Of a DNA stretch of 64,000 bases, positions 1-53,664 are shown in pieces. The stretch covers positions 7,836,064 to 7,900,063 of the forward strand of contig NC_067115.1 in assembly GCF_021347895.1 (NCBI RefSeq), given 5' to 3'. The translations under genes and the position numbers were made by a program. Under the pieces are notes generated by a model. The model did not search any database. It had not been told where the DNA came from and saw nothing but the letters and a program-made list of their open reading frames with translations. Source of the DNA: Acanthochromis polyacanthus. Lineage: Eukaryota > Chordata > Actinopteri > Pomacentridae. Numbering within the stretch: the stretch's first letter is position 1; every line of letters begins with the position of its first letter.

Positions 1-380
1 TTAATTGGAGCTTCAACAGTTAGTTGAATAATTGGTGAGCTGTCACCCTTTAAATTAACTACTTTGGAAATCGTTTGAACAGTTTGAGTAATTGTTTAAT
101 TAAAAAAATTCAAAGTTCTCTGATTGAATCTTCTTAAATGTGAATATTTTCTGCTTTCTTTCCTGGCTGTGAACAACACAAGATATTTGAGGACGTCATC
201 TTAGCCTTTGGAAAAACACTGAACAACATTTTTTTGACATTTTAAAAGCCAAACTAATCAATTAATCAAGAAAATGATCATTAGTTACAGCCCCAAAGCA
301 CATTGTTTTGCATAAACAAAAGCAGGTTGTGTTACATATTTTGAAAAAGCACTCTGTTCTCTGTTTCTTCCCGCTGGCAG

Positions 381-15450
<15,070 letters not shown>

Positions 15451-15890
15451 AGACGATCCTGAGCTGCCTTCTTCCTCCGTCTGCTGTCGGAGGCTTTTCT
15501 GTGTCTGGACTCTGCAGCTGAGAGATTTTCAGGTTCAGCGTTTCACCTCAAAACCATAAAGCGACGTAGTTCTGTCTTATGTGATTCAAGTATTTTTATA
15601 AAGAATCCAGTGCCTGTAGAATTTGATGTCTTTGGCTTTTAAATTGAGAAATTTCTGATTATTTGCTGCTCGACGTTTTCTCATTTAGATTTTTGCACTA
15701 ATAAAGGATGGCATTTTATACCACTTAATTTGGTTAATTGCAAGCGGTCATTAAATATGAATGTATTTCTGATAAGAAAAGACAGTTCTATTGTCCTCCT
15801 GTTTGAAGGAAACGATGACACAGTATATTTTGTGAAATCAGACATATCTGTGTGTGTTTAGGACTTTAGGTTGTGATACAATAAAATAAT
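15451..15890 (+). other. slk 3' UTR with poly(A) signals
   Basis: Non-coding sequence after the slk stop. AATAAA hexamers lie at 15700-15705 and 15880-15885, either of which could end the transcript. No other gene is seen here. Confidence 0.5.
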
Positions 15891-16220
15891 CTTGTGCATG
15901 ATTTTAATGCGACGTTTAGGGACGTTCTCCTGCAGGGTTTTTCTTCAGAATGCCTTCAGTCTTTAGCACAAGACTCAGCTAGCAGCACAACAGAAGACTG
16001 GAGGAGGTGTGGAGACAGAGCAACACTGGTGGCACAGAGAAGCATTCAAGAACTGTTGTTTTTTTTTTTTATTATTTAACAGCTCTGTTGTTGTTGATCA
16101 AACCCTCTCATGTCGGAACATTATTCAGTGATGAAGGAACAATACGACTCTGTCACTGATGTCCAACAACTCTGGAAATGATGTGTTTTAGAGGAGAATT
16201 CTGGTTTATTCTGGCTGTAT

Positions 16221-16744
16221 TTAACCCTCCTGTTGTCCTCATTTACAGGCACCAAATAAAACTGTTTCATTGTGTGAAAAAAATCTGAAAATTCAACAAA
16301 AAAATACCAAATTTCTGAAAATTTTCAAAACCTTCAGGAAAAAATTGTAATTCCTTCAAATTTCCCTTAAGAGTTTTTTTTAAAATCCTCCAAATTTGTC
16401 AAGAAAATTCTTGTAAATATTTTCCAATATTGAAGTAAAAATCTTCCAAAAATCCTAAAAATATCTTAAGTGATTACATATTTATCAGTAAAATTGTAAT
16501 GTTTTCTTTAAGAACATTCACATAAAATCAACCAAAATTCAGTGAAATTCACTGGATTTTGGTTGATTTTTATATGAATATTCTTAAGAAATATTTTTTT
16601 CCACCAAAAAAATGTTCAGAAATTTTCCCAAAAAAGTTGAAAATTTGGACATCAGAAGTTTCCCTGTGAAAATTTATTTTGTTTCCACATTTTCAAACTT
16701 TAAAACTGGTCAGTTTTGACCGTCGGGAAGGACACGAGGGTTAA
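16221..16744. mobile_element. TTAA-flanked MITE (piggyBac-like ends)
   Basis: The element begins TTAACCCTCCTGTTGTCCTC and ends GGACACGAGGGTTAA, so its ends are short inverted repeats next to TTAA. TTAA targets and CCCT-type ends are typical of piggyBac elements. The interior is AT-rich with no gene and holds an inverted repeat near 16510-16585 (ATCAACCAAAAT...ATTTTGGTTGAT). Partial relatives occur at 18425, 18989 and 33733. Confidence 0.7.
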
Positions 16745-18277
16745 CACTAATGTGGCTCTAAATGTTACGATAACTTTGCTCTATTTCCTCCTCCGTAGAG
16801 ATTTGTGGAGTTGACTTTCCAGAGCACCTGTATTTTTTATGCTTTTTCATGAATCATGTTTTGCTTTCAGTCTGACTGAAAGAAGACACTGAAATGAACT
16901 GTCGGAATCACATTGTATGACTTGTGTTAAATATTTCCCATCTGATTCATCAGCAGCACATTCATGTCCAGTTTGTTTCCATGTGAATCTGACTTTGAAT
17001 CAGTTTCATGGAACAGCAGGAAGTCCCAAAAGACAGCAATGAAATCTGTTGATTTAGAAAGTCTTCAGATTGCTGTCCACAATTACGTTAACTTGTCCAA
17101 AATGTTCAAAACTGTCCACAATGACTGATTTTTTTTCCCACCAGAATAACTAGAAGCCGTGTCCAAAATGATTCATGGAAGAATCGTATATTTATGGGAA
17201 CCAGCAGGAAGCTGAACTGACATCCAGCTAAACGTTGTTTCCATGAATTCATACTAAAGATGAAAATGACACATTAATTAAAAAATAAGCCAGGTTGAAA
17301 TAAACCAGAATTCTTTTTTAAAGCCTGATTGATGTCAAATTTGACCTTTTTCAAGATGATGATGATGATGATACATCCTTTGTATTTTTGCCGCCAGATG
17401 CATTCATGGGTAAGCCAGCCGGGCTTTCCATTCAAACAATAATAGTGTTTTCCTGCTAGCTAATAGCCTTAATAACTTCAGAAATATTCTGTGTTCTGCC
17501 TTTAAACAGTTACAGGTTTTATGAAGTGTGTTGTTACTCAGCAGATGTTACAGATGTTCTGTATTCAAAGACACAACGTGAACTTTTGCAGTTTTTTTTT
17601 ATTCAGGCTGATTTATTATGAAGGATGCAAATAACAACAACAAATGGACCTGACTGGTTTGGGCCATCGTGAGCTTGTGATTGGTTCATTTTATCATCTC
17701 GTTTTCTCTGATTGGCTGATAGTTAAATGTATTTAATAAATGACTGAGCAGAGAAGGAGTGCTGTGCACTTTTTTTTTTTACTGAAACCTCCTCAGTAGC
17801 TATTTATACAGAAGCTTCACTGAAGGTTTATTAACAAATCAGTCCTGGTTCTTAATTTCTGAATGTTGACAAAACAAACTAACAAAACAAACATATCGAA
17901 TTCATTATGCATTTTTTAAATACGTGTATAGTTTCTAGACGCCTGTGTAATGTTGATTTTCATTTTGCTGTAAATAAACTATTTCATCTCTACTGCAAAT
18001 GTTTGCTGCTTGAATTGATCCCATTTAGTGACACACAAAAGCTGCAAGAAGTTCTAGAAAAACACACATTTATGTATAAAAATACTGTAATTAGAAAATG
18101 CCCCCAAGTATAAAAACAACAGGAAGTCAACTCATTGAGACGGATAAAACCCCTCGATGCTACCGCAGGATGCTCTGATTTCATAACGTGGATAAAGTTC
18201 ACAAGTACAAAACACAAATGCAGCATAAAATTACAGCTTCAGTTCATTTAACACGGAAAAAACTGGATTTGTGGGTC
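16745..18277. other. intergenic space between the slk and col17a1 3' ends
   Basis: No coding exon seen. It should contain the col17a1 3' UTR, read on the - strand. Reverse-complement poly(A) hexamers (TTTATT on +) occur at 17827-17832 and 17612-17617. A short GAT run lies near 17356. Confidence 0.5.
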
Positions 18278-45273
<26,996 letters not shown>

Positions 45274-45284
45274 CCAACGGTTGC

Positions 45285-48200
45285 TGCAAGAACAGGATAA
45301 TAGTATAATTTCATTTTATTTATTATTTTATTTGAATGGGACAGTGCATATTAATGAACATACAAAGATGTAAATATGCCAGATTTAGCTCAAGGCGAAT
45401 TTCCATCTGTTGTCCCATGGGGTAAAAGACATACCACCAAAACAAGAACATACAGGACATTAAGCAAAAAAACAAGACAGGACAAAGATACAATAAAAAA
45501 TCTAAACTAAACATTCAACCACAACCTACACTTTTCCCTCTCACTCATACACACATCATCCTATTCTATCAATTTGTAGGGAACCTTTCTGACAAGTGCT
45601 TTTCCACAGGCTGCAGAACAAAAACAACCACAGAAAATAAAAGAAAATCCCAAGAACAATGAACTTAAAGCACACAATAAGATCTAAAAATAGGACTAGC
45701 TGCCAGATGAGAAGCTATATTTATTTTAAAAATGTCTTATGACAGGATTTAGTAAACATTCAGTCACCTTTAGACCTGAACCGAGACTCTGGAGCTGCTA
45801 GAGAGTTGCATCTATAAACTGTTTTTGGACATTAAGCACCTAGAAGTTCACTTTTCTAGTTCAGTGTTTCTGCTACCCACATGCAATGGTGTATTACACC
45901 GTATGAAAGGCCAACGCTGCTACAAAAAGCGGATTTTCATTACACTGAACTTGAACATTATTGCTCCCTGAGGCAGTATTTGCACACATATTTCTGTGGT
46001 CATATTTCTCTCCTTTGTAGCCGCATCTCTGGTTGAAAAGGCTCTTTAGAATCCAGCATGCCATCGATTCAAAGTGTTCACCTGAAGCTCCACAGAAAGG
46101 GATGCAGCCCTTTGTGCACCTGATAAATGTGGCTTTCCTTTGAACAGAGAGCATAAAAGCAAAACTCCACAGCTGAAGCAGGTCTGAGAATTCACTCATG
46201 GCATTAAATATCTTCCCAGCAGTCACACAGAAGGACCGAAAACACTGAATTCCTCAAGGTGTTGGTGTACAGATTCTGACAGAAGAGGCATCTCGCAAGA
46301 TCTTGATAATGATGTCAAACAAAAGAGGAATCCAGGTAGAAAACCACATAAAACTTTCACATCTGACACTGCAATCAGCAATATAACCTTTTAAAGGCAG
46401 TATCAGTAAAGCACATGCAGACACGTCTCTTAAATTTTTATTTGTGGAATAATCTGCGGCCACACAGGAGCTCATTATGTACCTACAGTGTCCGTAATTG
46501 CCCCACCACTAGAGGGTGCGCATTCAGTCACACAGTTTTTGACACGATAACTCCGGTTTTATGCTCAACATACCTCGCTTAGTAGTATGCCTACACCCCT
46601 CAGCTGTTCTTGAAAAGTGTCCTGATATGTGTGCAGGGCTGCAGCTCCTACAGACACAAATGAGTTTACGGATACATATTAGCACAACAAAATAACGTGG
46701 AGTAACAGGATGAGGATAAAAAGTTTGTAAATTGGGTGACATCAGCAGATAGGCTACCCGTTACAACAAAGTATCAAACACAGGCCTAAATAAATAGCTT
46801 CCTAAATGCGGGATAACAAGATATGGACCGAAACAGCTAAGAAAAGACACTCATTTTAGGAGCATCATGTAGGTACAGCCCGTGCACATATTATTGCAGG
46901 TTGTAGAGAGGAAGGATGCGCTCGATTTGCTTACCCAGCTGTCCAGGAATGATATTAATAGGATTAGTTGGGAATGAAGTAGCATTTTGTGCGCACGTTT
47001 TAGCTATATCGTGGCCACAATTTATTTATTTTTTTACCATGTAATCAGAGGGGCTCCATACATTTCTGACCATTTCCTGAACAAAAATAATTACTGCACT
47101 TGAGTAAATTGCAGCCCAATTAACAAAACATAAATAAATAATTCTATTGCTATTTCTGTTCTCTATTTTCATCATTTTGGCTGATGGTTTTCTGTTTGGT
47201 GCTGCCTAAAACCTCCTTGTGGAAGCACCAAAAATTTCTTTCTGTACCATAAACTTTACATTTTATGACCTTTAGGTGTAAGTAGCAATCTAAAAAAAAA
47301 CAAAAAGACACTCAGAGATGCATGCATGAAGTTTAGACTTGCAATAATCAGCTTGAGGTGTCGTTCTGGAAATATTAGCTGGATCTTACAGGAGAGTCTG
47401 GGTATTCAGAGAGACAGAATGTAGCTGCCAGCAGTTTAACTCATTCCTACCCACAAACCTCCCACACAGCTGCACACAGTGTCCAATAAACAAACAGAAA
47501 TTCCCACATTTTCCTGCCATGCTTACATGCACAATTTACAGAAGTTTCAACATGTTAGAGGACATATTTGTGCAAACATGTAAACTATATCACACAGCTT
47601 TTTTTTTTTTAATATAAAACTTAATCACTATGCTGCAGACATTGCACCTTGCAGACATGCTATCAGTCCCCTAATTTTGTTTTTTAAATGCATTCTTGTA
47701 ATTAATCATTTATTATAACTTCCCAGTTGTCCCATGAGGGATCAGTGAAATTTTGCATATTTTAAAAGTAATTTTCGAACAATACTTTGTGGTTAAAATC
47801 ATTCTCTAAACACATTTTTGCTACACTTCCATTTCCATTTTCGCTGCCAAATAAATTTCACCCACAGGCTGCTGTTATTGTAGCTATTACTGTAATTTTC
47901 TGCCTTTTAATTGCTGAATCTCAATAAATGCACAGGTGGACCAGCAGCAAGCATGAATCACACAAACATGCATTTGCAGGTGTTTTTTTTAAGCAGTTTT
48001 TAAGCTGATAAACTCAATTTTCACTTTACCTTTTAGATCATTTGTACAAAAACAATCCTTCCCCTTCTCATCTCCCCCAGCGGAGACACAGAAATGAAGA
48101 AAACGAGGAGCTCCAGGATCACAACGTGCAGCTACCTGATACTTGCATGCACCAGGAGAGTTTATGAATTAGCTTTGTCTGACTCATAGCGTCAGTCGAC

Positions 48201-48900
48201 AAGTTCCAACAGAGTTAGAGGGGCAGTTACTTCAACCCATGACAGGCTTCCTGGTTAGACATACAGGAAAAATAGCCCCAGGCCCAGTGAATGAAGGGGA
48301 ATATATCACATTGGTATTAGGATTGTAAATGGGCTTTGGATTTGTGTTTCATCACTGTAGTACTAATTAGTTTTGTTTGTTGCTGTCATTAAAAGTCATT
48401 AAAAGCTCTGGGAGGTCAATCTATTAAAATAATGTGAGGAAAAATGTTGAATTCAGTGAAAGGAAAACTTTTCCAGACTTTTATTCTTGTAAAAATCAAC
48501 AAACACAAGCAGACTGTTGGAATTATAGAGATTGTGTGAAGCAATTTCTTTAAATACATCATAAAAACAGTTCTCCTTTGTGTAAGTTGGTGTTGTGTTT
48601 ACATGCTTTGGGTCTTAGAGTTTCAGTGAAGCCTGACTCGCACACTGAACTTTCCCACAACACTTTGTATTCAAGCTCAGTGCAGCAGAAACATGCTTTA
48701 TCTACAACATGTGGAGATTTCCATTGGCTCAAGCAATTTTATTTTCACTTATTTTGTCCTTTTCTGCATAGTATAGAGACATTAACTTTATATGAAGACA
48801 GAAAATTCATCACAACTTCCACCTACTGTACAAAAGTGAAACCAAACACTGTCAAGGCTTTGTGGGGATTTTGTCTTAGTGGTCAAACTACTGTAAAAAG
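45285..48900. other. 5' flank of col17a1, no coding exon recognised
   Basis: The stretch 45300-45530 (TTTATTTGAATGGGACAGTG...) looks like an old dispersed repeat. The rest is AT-rich single-copy-looking DNA. The col17a1 promoter should be here, but I see no motif strong enough to place it. Confidence 0.4.
46574..46630 (-). other. possible col17a1 5'-UTR exon
   Basis: The coding start exon has an acceptor at 45285-45286 (TTCTTGCAG|CAACCG), so an upstream untranslated exon must exist. A strong donor (GCGAG|gtatgt) on the - strand at 46572-46573 is the best candidate I see. The 5' edge is not defined and no TATA box is obvious. Confidence 0.25.
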
Positions 48901-49390
48901 AATAATCCAAGAAAATCATCATTTGTTTCTCTCTCTCTTTTTTTAATTGAAGTTTTATTGATTTTTTTTTATTTAACAAAAACAGAAAATGCAACCACTA
49001 ACATAAACCTAATTGGTTGCTGCTACATTGCCCCAACATCCCGCCCCTCCACAGTCCTTGCACTGCCTTCATATGACACCAGAGAAAAATGAATAAAATA
49101 CACTTGCACAAGCACAAAGGTGATTCCATAGGAAGTTATAGAAACTCGTTCTGTTAGACACTGCAGTCAAAGAAATTCTCATCAGTTCTGATCTCCATCA
49201 GTCTTTATGAAGGGCGGCCCTAAGAAATGTCTGTTCAGTGTAAGTCTGCTGAGGAAGGACTCATAAGATGCTGTCTCAGCCGTTGCGCTTGCCCAATTTC
49301 TCAAACTAGAACAATCAAAAATTTTCCATCGTCTCAGGATGATTATGGACGCTGTCATAAATCCAGTCATTGTGACTTTGGGATGCCCTG

Positions 49391-49675
49391 TGTGACGACC
49401 CTCCACTTGGACAGCAGGTGTGCCTGTTCAGAGGCTGAGGGTCGTCAGCTGATTGAGCCACACCTGGGATCAAGTGGCTCAGACTGCATAAAACCTCCCT
49501 TACTTCCAGCATCTGACAGGAGCTGTTTCCTTCTTCAGCTCCTGAAGCCTGGTTTTGGTTTGTTCTCTTTAATGCACCTTGTTGGCTTGGATTGCGTGTC
49601 AATAAAACCCGTTTTTAGTCACCACCCTGTTGTTGTCTCCCTGTTTTGGTGCAGCTTCAGAGCCGAGTTGTCACA
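49391..49675 (+). mobile_element. solo LTR candidate, 285 bp
   Basis: Starts TGTGACGACCCTCC and ends GAGTTGTCACA, i.e. TG...CA ends with a short terminal inversion. A TATA-like GCATAAAACC near 49490 and an AATAAA at 49600 fit an LTR promoter and poly(A) site. It is flanked by CCTG on both sides (a 4-bp duplication). No internal retroelement genes are next to it. Confidence 0.55.
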
Positions 49676-49889
49676 CCTGGCATTCAAGATTTATCCTCTC
49701 ACAGACACAGTTCAGGGGTCAGAGGGATTGGTGATCCAAACCAGCTCCTGAACTCTTCTCCAACTGTCATCCAAAATGGAGCTTACTTGAGGACATTCCC
49801 ATTTACAGTGTAAGAAAGTTCCTATCTCTGTTTTACATTTCCAACAGAAGTTATCCATTATTATCATTTCTTTTTGTACTCCTCAGAGA

Positions 49890-49980
49890 ATATTTCTGAG
49901 CTGTCTCTCCTTCTCATTGTGGTTGTTCTGTTTCCATAGAGGTGACTTTAGATTGCAGTGAAAAATGAGCTCACAGTGAG
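49890..49980 (-). repeat. unnamed interspersed repeat, copy 8
   Basis: TTGTGGTTGTTCTGTTTCCA and ATAGAGGTGACTTTAGATTG. Outside the two genes. Confidence 0.5.
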
Positions 49981-50713
49981 TTAAAGAGATGTTTATGTTT
50001 TAAAGGGTTAAAGAATGGACTGTTGTAGGTTTCCTGGTGAGGTTGGGCTGGACTAATACATGTGGTTTCCTAGTCTGAGCATTACAAAGCTGATATACCT
50101 GCCAGAGGATTGTAATTTTGTAAAAAGGGGGGAAAGTATTTTTTTTTTAGGTTTTTAATGCTGTAAAATGTAAATTAACCAAATAAAGAAACACCCAAGC
50201 AAAGCACAAGTACCCTAAAATTATACTTGAACACAGTAAGCATTGTTTTCACACTGAAAGACTTATTCCACACTTGATTCTTTTATTTATACAAGGTGTG
50301 ATCAAAAGACAAAACACAGAAACAAGAGATGTGTAATGAATGGAGTTTAAAGACTTAAATCAATAACTGATGACAGACAGATTTTTCATCTTTGTTTCTT
50401 TTATTTGCTCAAACACGTCTCAAACCATTTTTAATATAACGTGAATGAGGAGGGAATTTTTCGGTGACAGGACGCTTCTGATTTGAACAGAAATCAAATA
50501 ACATGGCTTTTATTTTTTCTTGACTTGAGTCTTATCCACTGATTCATTTGACCTTCAATCCAGCCGGCCACAGGCTTAAACTCTGAACATGTCACTGCTT
50601 AAAGTCTTTATGAGGCTGTTTTTCTACCCTCAGACTGCTTTAAAAATGTACAGTTCAGGCAAAAATGAACAAGTGGCATTTAAACTTTACACCTTGAGGC
50701 TAAATGCTATTAG

Positions 50714-50940
50714 TCAGGCATGTTTAAGTGCTGGCAAGTATGGATCCTGACTTACATGCTTGGCTTTGGCAAACTCTGTGTGGGCTTTCATGTGTCTTGC
50801 ATTGAGGAGAGGCTTCTGTCGGGCCACTCTGCCATAAAGCCCAGACTGGTGGAGGGCTGCAGTGATAGTTGAGTGGTGATGGCAACTTCTTCCATCTTGT
50901 TTTTTTGTGAATATAAAGTCTGATTTTATCACAGGCCCTT
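50714..50940 (-). pseudogene. Tc1-like transposase fragment
   Basis: The - strand frame reads SGLYGRVARQKPLLNARHMK followed by EFAKAKHVS, the well-known helix-turn-helix to catalytic linker of fish Tc1 transposases. About 75 codons remain, ending at a stop; the DDE core is missing. It is fused in frame to the exon at 50941-51105. Confidence 0.7.
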
Positions 50941-51840
50941 GACTGACTAACTCAGTCCTCTCTGGATTCGACAGGTGAGGGGGCCAATCAGCTGGATCAG
51001 TGGAGGCTGTGACAGACTCACATCCACCTGTTGATGTTGATGATGTGTTTTCAGGCTGGTGGATTGAAACATGTAGTCTGCTGGAGGTGCTGGGTCCTTC
51101 CTCTGAAAGAGAATCAAACATACACAACAAATCATTTAGGCATCTATAGAGGCATTAATGCAATGGTTTTAGTTCAATCAGAAGACAAAAGTTTTCAGAT
51201 TTTCTATTTTTAGTTTTAACTTTTTACAACACAAAATCCAGTACTGTAATACTCACCTGGATTTACATCTTGAAGCTGTCTCTCAGTTGCTGTTGTGTTG
51301 CTGCTTTCTGTTTGACTTGAAGCTGCTGTGTAAAACACAAAAAACATCCACCTTTAAGAACAGCATCTGAATTGTGCCTTTTGTGTTTTTTGGGGGGTTT
51401 TTGTTACAACTTCCGAGTGATTATTCATATAAATATGCCAAAAAATAGTATAGTATGGATTTGCTTCTGTTTACATAATATTTGCACATTGTTAACAAAA
51501 ATGACTACTACTGTAACACTTACCTGGATCTACATTTTGAAGCTGTGTCTCACTTGCTGCTTGCTGCTTGACGAGCAGCTGCTGTGCAAAACACAAAATC
51601 AATCAGTTTGTGGTCTTTATTTATAGCTTGACACTGATAAAAATATTATTTAGTCTGTATAATAATTACTACATTCAATAATTATCATATGAAGTATTAG
51701 TACTCCAGACATAATCCTTTATTGAATAAACTTACAGTCTTCACTATCACTGAGAACCTCAGGTGCAGAAGACTGAGTCTTCCTCTGTAGCAGCATCTAC
51801 AGGTGCCTGTCGTGGCTGCAAATATTTTCTCAGTGCATCT
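50941..51840 (-). pseudogene. broken N-terminal exons of a hAT/TTF-like gene
   Basis: Four exon-like pieces with AG/GT borders: 51727-51840 (DALRKYLQPRQAP), about 51524-51582, 51256-51327 and 50941-51105 (ending DPADWPPHLSNPERTELVSQ). The last resembles the TTF zinc-finger entry of ZMYM/hAT-derived proteins (DPA-W-P...R..LV). Pieces two and three are tandem relatives (TERQLQDVNP and SETQLQNVDP). Piece one needs a frame change and the third is cut off by the Tc1 fragment, so this is probably dead. Confidence 0.4.
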
Positions 51841-52276
51841 GGACAAATACAAATAAAAACATATACATTAGGTTGCAGCAGTACATTGCAGTACCTTTAC
51901 AATAAACATACCATTGCGTGTGTATTTTGCATTGTGATTTACTTAACTTCGCTTTGCATGTTATTTAGTTATTACAGTAATTACATGAACTTAAGTTAAC
52001 TTAAGTTTTTTATTTGTCTTTATATTTCTGCTCTTATTAGCGTTTTCTTTTATAGATTTATTTTTCAATTAATACTGCTTTTGTATAGTCACAGTATTTT
52101 TTTTAATTTTATTTACAAGCACATTTTTTCTTTTTTTAATAACTGGACTAAATTGTCTTTATATTTCAACATTTATTATCATCTTTATTTATGGATTCAT
52201 TTATTTTTCCTTTTTTATTTGTTTTTTCTTTTATACATTTACTTTTGTAATTTGGCACTCACTTCTCCATAATAAG

Positions 52277-52280
<4 letters not shown>

Positions 52281-52347
<67 letters not shown>

Positions 52348-52562
52348 TGTTTTCCTATCCTTGTGGGGATCTACCATTGACTCCCATTCATACCTGACCC
52401 CTAATCCTTACCCTAACCCTAACCAAACCTCAATTCATACCTGGTCTCTAAAAACAAGTCTTCACCCTAAAACATGGCTGTTTCAAAGTGAGGACCGGCC
52501 AAAATGTCCTCACGTTGATTGTTATATGCAGAAAATGGTCCTCACAATGTAGCAAGTACAAG

Positions 52563-52603
<41 letters not shown>
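52281..52603 (+). repeat. two (CA)n tracts bracketing a 215-bp repeat
   Basis: CA runs at about 52281-52345 and 52567-52603 enclose TGTGTTTTCCTATCCTTGTG ... GTCCTCACAATGTAG with a short CCCTAACCCTAACC. The arrangement recalls a dispersed teleost repeat. Confidence 0.6.
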
Positions 52604-52608
<5 letters not shown>

Positions 52609-52788
52609 TTCTCAATATTGAGCTCTTTTGCATTCATGCTCAGTTGATTTTGATTCTTAAAATTGTGAATTGTGGACTTAAACTTGATATCAGGTGTTTG
52701 TCTACTCTTTTCATTAGTAATTTTTCCACAATATCAAAGTGGACTGTAACAGGCTAACTCAGTACATGTTATGTTGGGAATTTACTCA

Positions 52789-53430
52789 CCATAATTGATT
52801 TGGGGTTGGAACACTGTAAATTCTTCGACAAATTGTGTGGTGTCTTCTGAGGGACCTTCCAATAGGGTCGATTTCTCGTAGACTTTGTCTAACACGCCAT
52901 CTTTGAATACGCAGCCCACGTGACCTCAAGCTCCCATGTACATATCGTTCACCTGCATTTGTGGTAGACTGAAGAATTTCACCAACAACTCTTGTCAGGT
53001 TGTCATTTGATAGTGCTGTATATGTCAGAGGATGAATGCCAAGCCGCTGTCTGTGCCTGTAGAGAGTCCGACAGCTTACTCCCAAACATGTTGAAATGCT
53101 TTGCCAGTTCATTCCAAGGGACACTAAATGAGAAATCTGCTCTCTTGAAATGCTGTATCGAGGTCTGCCTTGATGTCCACTCAGGAGAGATGGTGGCAAC
53201 AGGACATGACTGTTCTCAGACCTGGTTCTTTGTCTGATTTCAGAAGCAGTCAGCAAAAAATTAAGAAATCCACACAAGGACTGTAGTGTATTGACAGCTT
53301 CTCTATTTCTTGGATCTTCCACAAATCTTGGGATTGAGAGAAATCCAGACAAAGTTTGAATGTGCTCACGAAGTTCACCATGTAGTCTCTCATGAACATA
53401 ACAATCTGTAGCTTCTCCATGCAGTCGTTC
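52789..53430 (-). CDS. exon of an uncharacterised integrase-like gene, partial
   Basis: A single open exon of about 210 codons. It begins near ERLHGEATDCYVHERLHGEL, has a helix-turn-helix-like part (MNWQSISTCLGVSCRTLYRH) and ends PTPNQLW, with the Trp codon split TG|gtgagt. In many fish genomes such exons are followed by an rve integrase core (HIDG...). No such core is found downstream (to the left) in this window, where hAT/Tc1 debris lies instead. Upstream the frame meets a TAA near 53440. It may be a remnant of a transposon-derived gene or a live exon with distant partners. Confidence 0.5.
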
Positions 53431-53664
53431 AATACATTATAAGACATTGTTGAAAAAAAATCTAAGGTCATTTTCATCGCTACTCACTCCCAAAATGAAA
53501 AACAGGCAAAATAGGATGAATTTGAATTGCATCATTGTCTAGTTTCAGTGTTTGATTTCTGGTAAGGATAAGCCAAGCAGGCACATGTATTTCCAGGTTT
53601 GAGAGTCACTTCCTGTTTAAAGGTGGACTTCCGTCTTAAGGAGGGACTTCCTGTGTCCACAGAG

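Noticed and set aside
45323..45514. 63-codon - strand frame at the col17a1 5' end
   Set aside because: Lies in an old dispersed repeat; hydrophobic composition follows from AT-rich DNA.
48578..48946. 122-codon + strand frame
   Set aside because: No recognisable motif, AT-rich, no splice context or supporting neighbours.
52405..52432. CCCTAACCCTAACC, also near 23680
   Set aside because: Too short for telomeric DNA; part of dispersed repeats.
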